64,000 nucleotides of DNA from Vibrio sp. CB1-14 (GTDB taxonomy: Bacteria; Pseudomonadota; Gammaproteobacteria; Enterobacterales; Vibrionaceae). Shown one piece after another: positions 62,620-64,000 of the stretch; position 1 is the first letter of the stretch, and every line of letters starts with the position of its first letter. The stretch is taken from positions 186,001 through 250,000 of the forward strand of contig NZ_CP115920.1 in assembly GCF_040412085.2 (NCBI RefSeq), given 5' to 3'. Under the pieces are notes generated by a model, which was given only the letters and a program-made list of their open reading frames with translations, searched no databases and was not told the DNA's origin. Made by a program: the position numbers and the translations under genes.

Positions 62620-62663
62620 TCGTTAATCGCGACCGCAAAGCGGACAACGAGTCTCAAATTTTA

Positions 62664-62695
62664 AACGTCACCCTTAAGGGGTGACGTTTTTGTTT
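62664..62695 (+). terminator. Terminator after rho
   Basis: AAACGTCACCCTTAAGGGGTGACGTTTTTG, a GC stem with T tail. Confidence 0.92.
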
Positions 62696-62748
62696 GCACT
62701 TCCCCTGTTTCACGCGCACAATACTGAGTGTGTTAACAGGAGGTTAAT

Positions 62749-63747
62749 ATGCTACAAGGATGGTTAGCGTCGTTACTCCTCGTATTGGTTGTTTCATTCT
62801 CACAACCGGTGCACGCGTCTAAGGAAATGACGCAGCAGGAAGTAGAACGCTGGTTGCAAAGCCAAGTGGTACTGCAAAAAGTTGACGATTTTTTGTTATT
62901 GGTGGAACAAGATGACACCGACGGCCTTAAATTTGCGTTAAATAGACTCGCGTTACCTCAGCAAGAGGTGGCGAGATTTTTGTTGCTCAAACATATTGAA
63001 GACAACGAACGTATTCTTTCCCCTAAAATGGCCATTTTCGTTCAAGGCCAAAAATCCCTGCCGCCTACTTACACTATGCTTGAGCGTGGTGATGGTTATG
63101 AGTTTTCTATTCCGGCGTTTAACTACCCAGCTATTTCTGCGCGATTGATTAAGCGTTGGAACAGTGATCAGAAAACCTTGGAGTTTATTCTACAGGCCGA
63201 AAGTGAGCAGTTGGTATTGCGTGATTGGCTATCTGAGGGTAGCGATTATGAGCGTAAGATCCGCGAGGACTTATTGGTCAAAGAGTTTGACAGCTTGTCA
63301 CCGAAAGCGAACGCATTTATTAGTCAGCAACTTACCGATACCAATATCACCGAGTGGTTGCCTTCAACTCGCGTATTGGTGCGAATGGCTCAAGTGAATG
63401 AAGACGCAGCCTTATATGACTTACTATGGAAAATGCGCGCAGATTATCATAGCCAAGTAGAATTAGAGAGGCTGGCGAGTCTTTCTTCTCCATTTGCTCA
63501 GCAACAAATCATGGCGGCTGCTCGTAATCCGAGCCTAAAACGTCAGGCGATCACTGAACTTGCTCAAATCACGCCACTACCGAATGAAGTGAAAACCTTC
63601 TTGGTGACACGAATGACCAAGGTGGAAGACGCCAGTTTTGTCGCCAGTCAATTGGCGCAGAATGGTCATGGTGGATGGGTGAGGGATGTGTTGTCGACCA
63701 ACAGCCAGGTGAAAGCGAGTTTGGTGTTGCAAGCCCTATCTAATTAA
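62749..63747 (+). CDS. Exported protein of unknown function
   Basis: A 332-aa protein with a signal peptide (MLQGWLASLLLVLVVSFSQPVHA) and no membrane segment after it, so probably periplasmic. The body is alpha-helical with Leu/Ala repeats that look like HEAT or armadillo-like helical pairs (e.g. LERLASLSSPFAQQQIMAAARNPSLKRQAITELAQI), but no catalytic motif. GGAGG ribosome site before ATG. It sits between rho and ubiD behind its own terminator; I do not recognise the family. Confidence 0.8.
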   Translation: MLQGWLASLLLVLVVSFSQPVHASKEMTQQEVERWLQSQVVLQKVDDFLLLVEQDDTDGLKFALNRLALPQQEVARFLLLKHIEDNERILSPKMAIFVQGQKSLPPTYTMLERGDGYEFSIPAFNYPAISARLIKRWNSDQKTLEFILQAESEQLVLRDWLSEGSDYERKIREDLLVKEFDSLSPKANAFISQQLTDTNITEWLPSTRVLVRMAQVNEDAALYDLLWKMRADYHSQVELERLASLSSPFAQQQIMAAARNPSLKRQAITELAQITPLPNEVKTFLVTRMTKVEDASFVASQLAQNGHGGWVRDVLSTNSQVKASLVLQALSN

Positions 63748-63808
63748 CTGAATTTTTTCAGCTTATCAACATCACAGAGGACATTTCACCCGATGATAGA
63801 TTTGCGTA

Positions 63809-63814
63809 TATAAT
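63809..63814 (+). promoter_or_regulatory. ubiD -10 element
   Basis: TATAAT 30 nt before the ubiD ATG; the -35 region is unclear. Confidence 0.4.
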
Positions 63815-63844
63815 GGTACCTTCTTTCAAGGCGAAGTATCCCCT

Positions 63845-64000
63845 ATGATTTACAAGGACTTACGTGATTTCACTCAGCACCTGGAAAGCCAGGGGCTGCT
63901 CAAGCGCATCTCACATCCCGTCGACCCTGATTATGAAATGACGGAGATCAGCGACAGAACTCTGCGATCGGGTGGACCTGCTCTGCTGTTTGAAAACCCG
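63845..64000 (+). CDS. ubiD: 3-octaprenyl-4-hydroxybenzoate decarboxylase UbiD (5' part)
   Basis: First 52 codons only, cut by the window end. [52 protein letters not shown] is the conserved UbiD N-terminus. UbiD is a prenylated-FMN decarboxylase of ubiquinone synthesis. Confidence 0.95.
   Translation, partial: MIYKDLRDFTQHLESQGLLKRISHPVDPDYEMTEISDRTLRSGGPALLFENP

Noticed and set aside
62706..62721. TGTTTCACGCGCACAA upstream of the unknown exported protein
   Set aside because: Only half of a parS site; the dyad is lost.

Overview
The window is a chromosomal segment of a Vibrio or very close Vibrionaceae relative. The rRNA operon carries the spacer tRNAs Glu-Lys-Ala-Val, the proteins are closest in recall to gamma-proteobacterial and Vibrio families, and the gene order (ilvL/ilvG facing comM, srkA-dsbA, trkH-trkA-rsmB-fmt-def, dprA-smg, purEK, tsaC-hemF-aroE, rrn, thi operon, gppA-rhlB | trxA | rho, ubiD) is typical of the neighbourhood of the chromosome 1 origin. 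Two near-perfect ParB sites (parS) at 38.1 and 41.8 kb support an origin-proximal position. Species cannot be settled by reading alone.

Layout. 0-2 kb: ilvG with its attenuator and a 29-residue ilvL leader peptide on the minus strand. 2-6 kb: comM, then two paralogous DUF2860 outer-membrane-type proteins. 6-10.5 kb: yihG acyltransferase, dsbA, srkA, ccoG, yihD. 10.6-12.3 kb: a complete but dead IS4-family element (1425 bp, 11-bp target duplication) that landed in the loop of a terminator hairpin. 12.5-20 kb: Spo0M-like protein, trhA, trkH-trkA-rsmB-fmt-def. 20-28.4 kb: LysM protein, dprA, smg, zinc-ribbon protein, purEK with a PurR box, tsaC-hemF-aroE-DUF1488, gamma carbonic anhydrase. 28.5-34.7 kb: a full rrn operon with five tRNAs. 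35-41.8 kb: crcB and a TPP-riboswitch-led thiCEFSGH operon. 41.8-49 kb: aminopeptidase P, a LysR/MFS divergent pair, a small unknown protein, and a four-gene bufferin-type (copper RiPP) operon. 49-57 kb: uvrD, a CsrB-family sRNA with an upstream VarA/GacA box, LysE exporter, AraC regulator, rarD, recQ and a small overlapping gene. 57-64 kb: a queuosine-precursor transporter gene under a preQ1-I riboswitch and a PurR-like box, gppA-rhlB, trxA, rho, an unknown exported protein, and the start of ubiD.

Most genes are housekeeping. The parts most worth a second look are the regulatory and non-coding ones: the IS inside a terminator tip, the parS pair in the thiamine operon, the unannotated CsrB-like RNA, the preQ1 riboswitch plus PurR box on one transporter gene, the DUF2282/DUF692/DUF2063/DoxX operon, a 16-bp perfect hairpin touching the trhA start, and an 18-bp direct repeat that duplicates the 3' end of tRNA-Asp.
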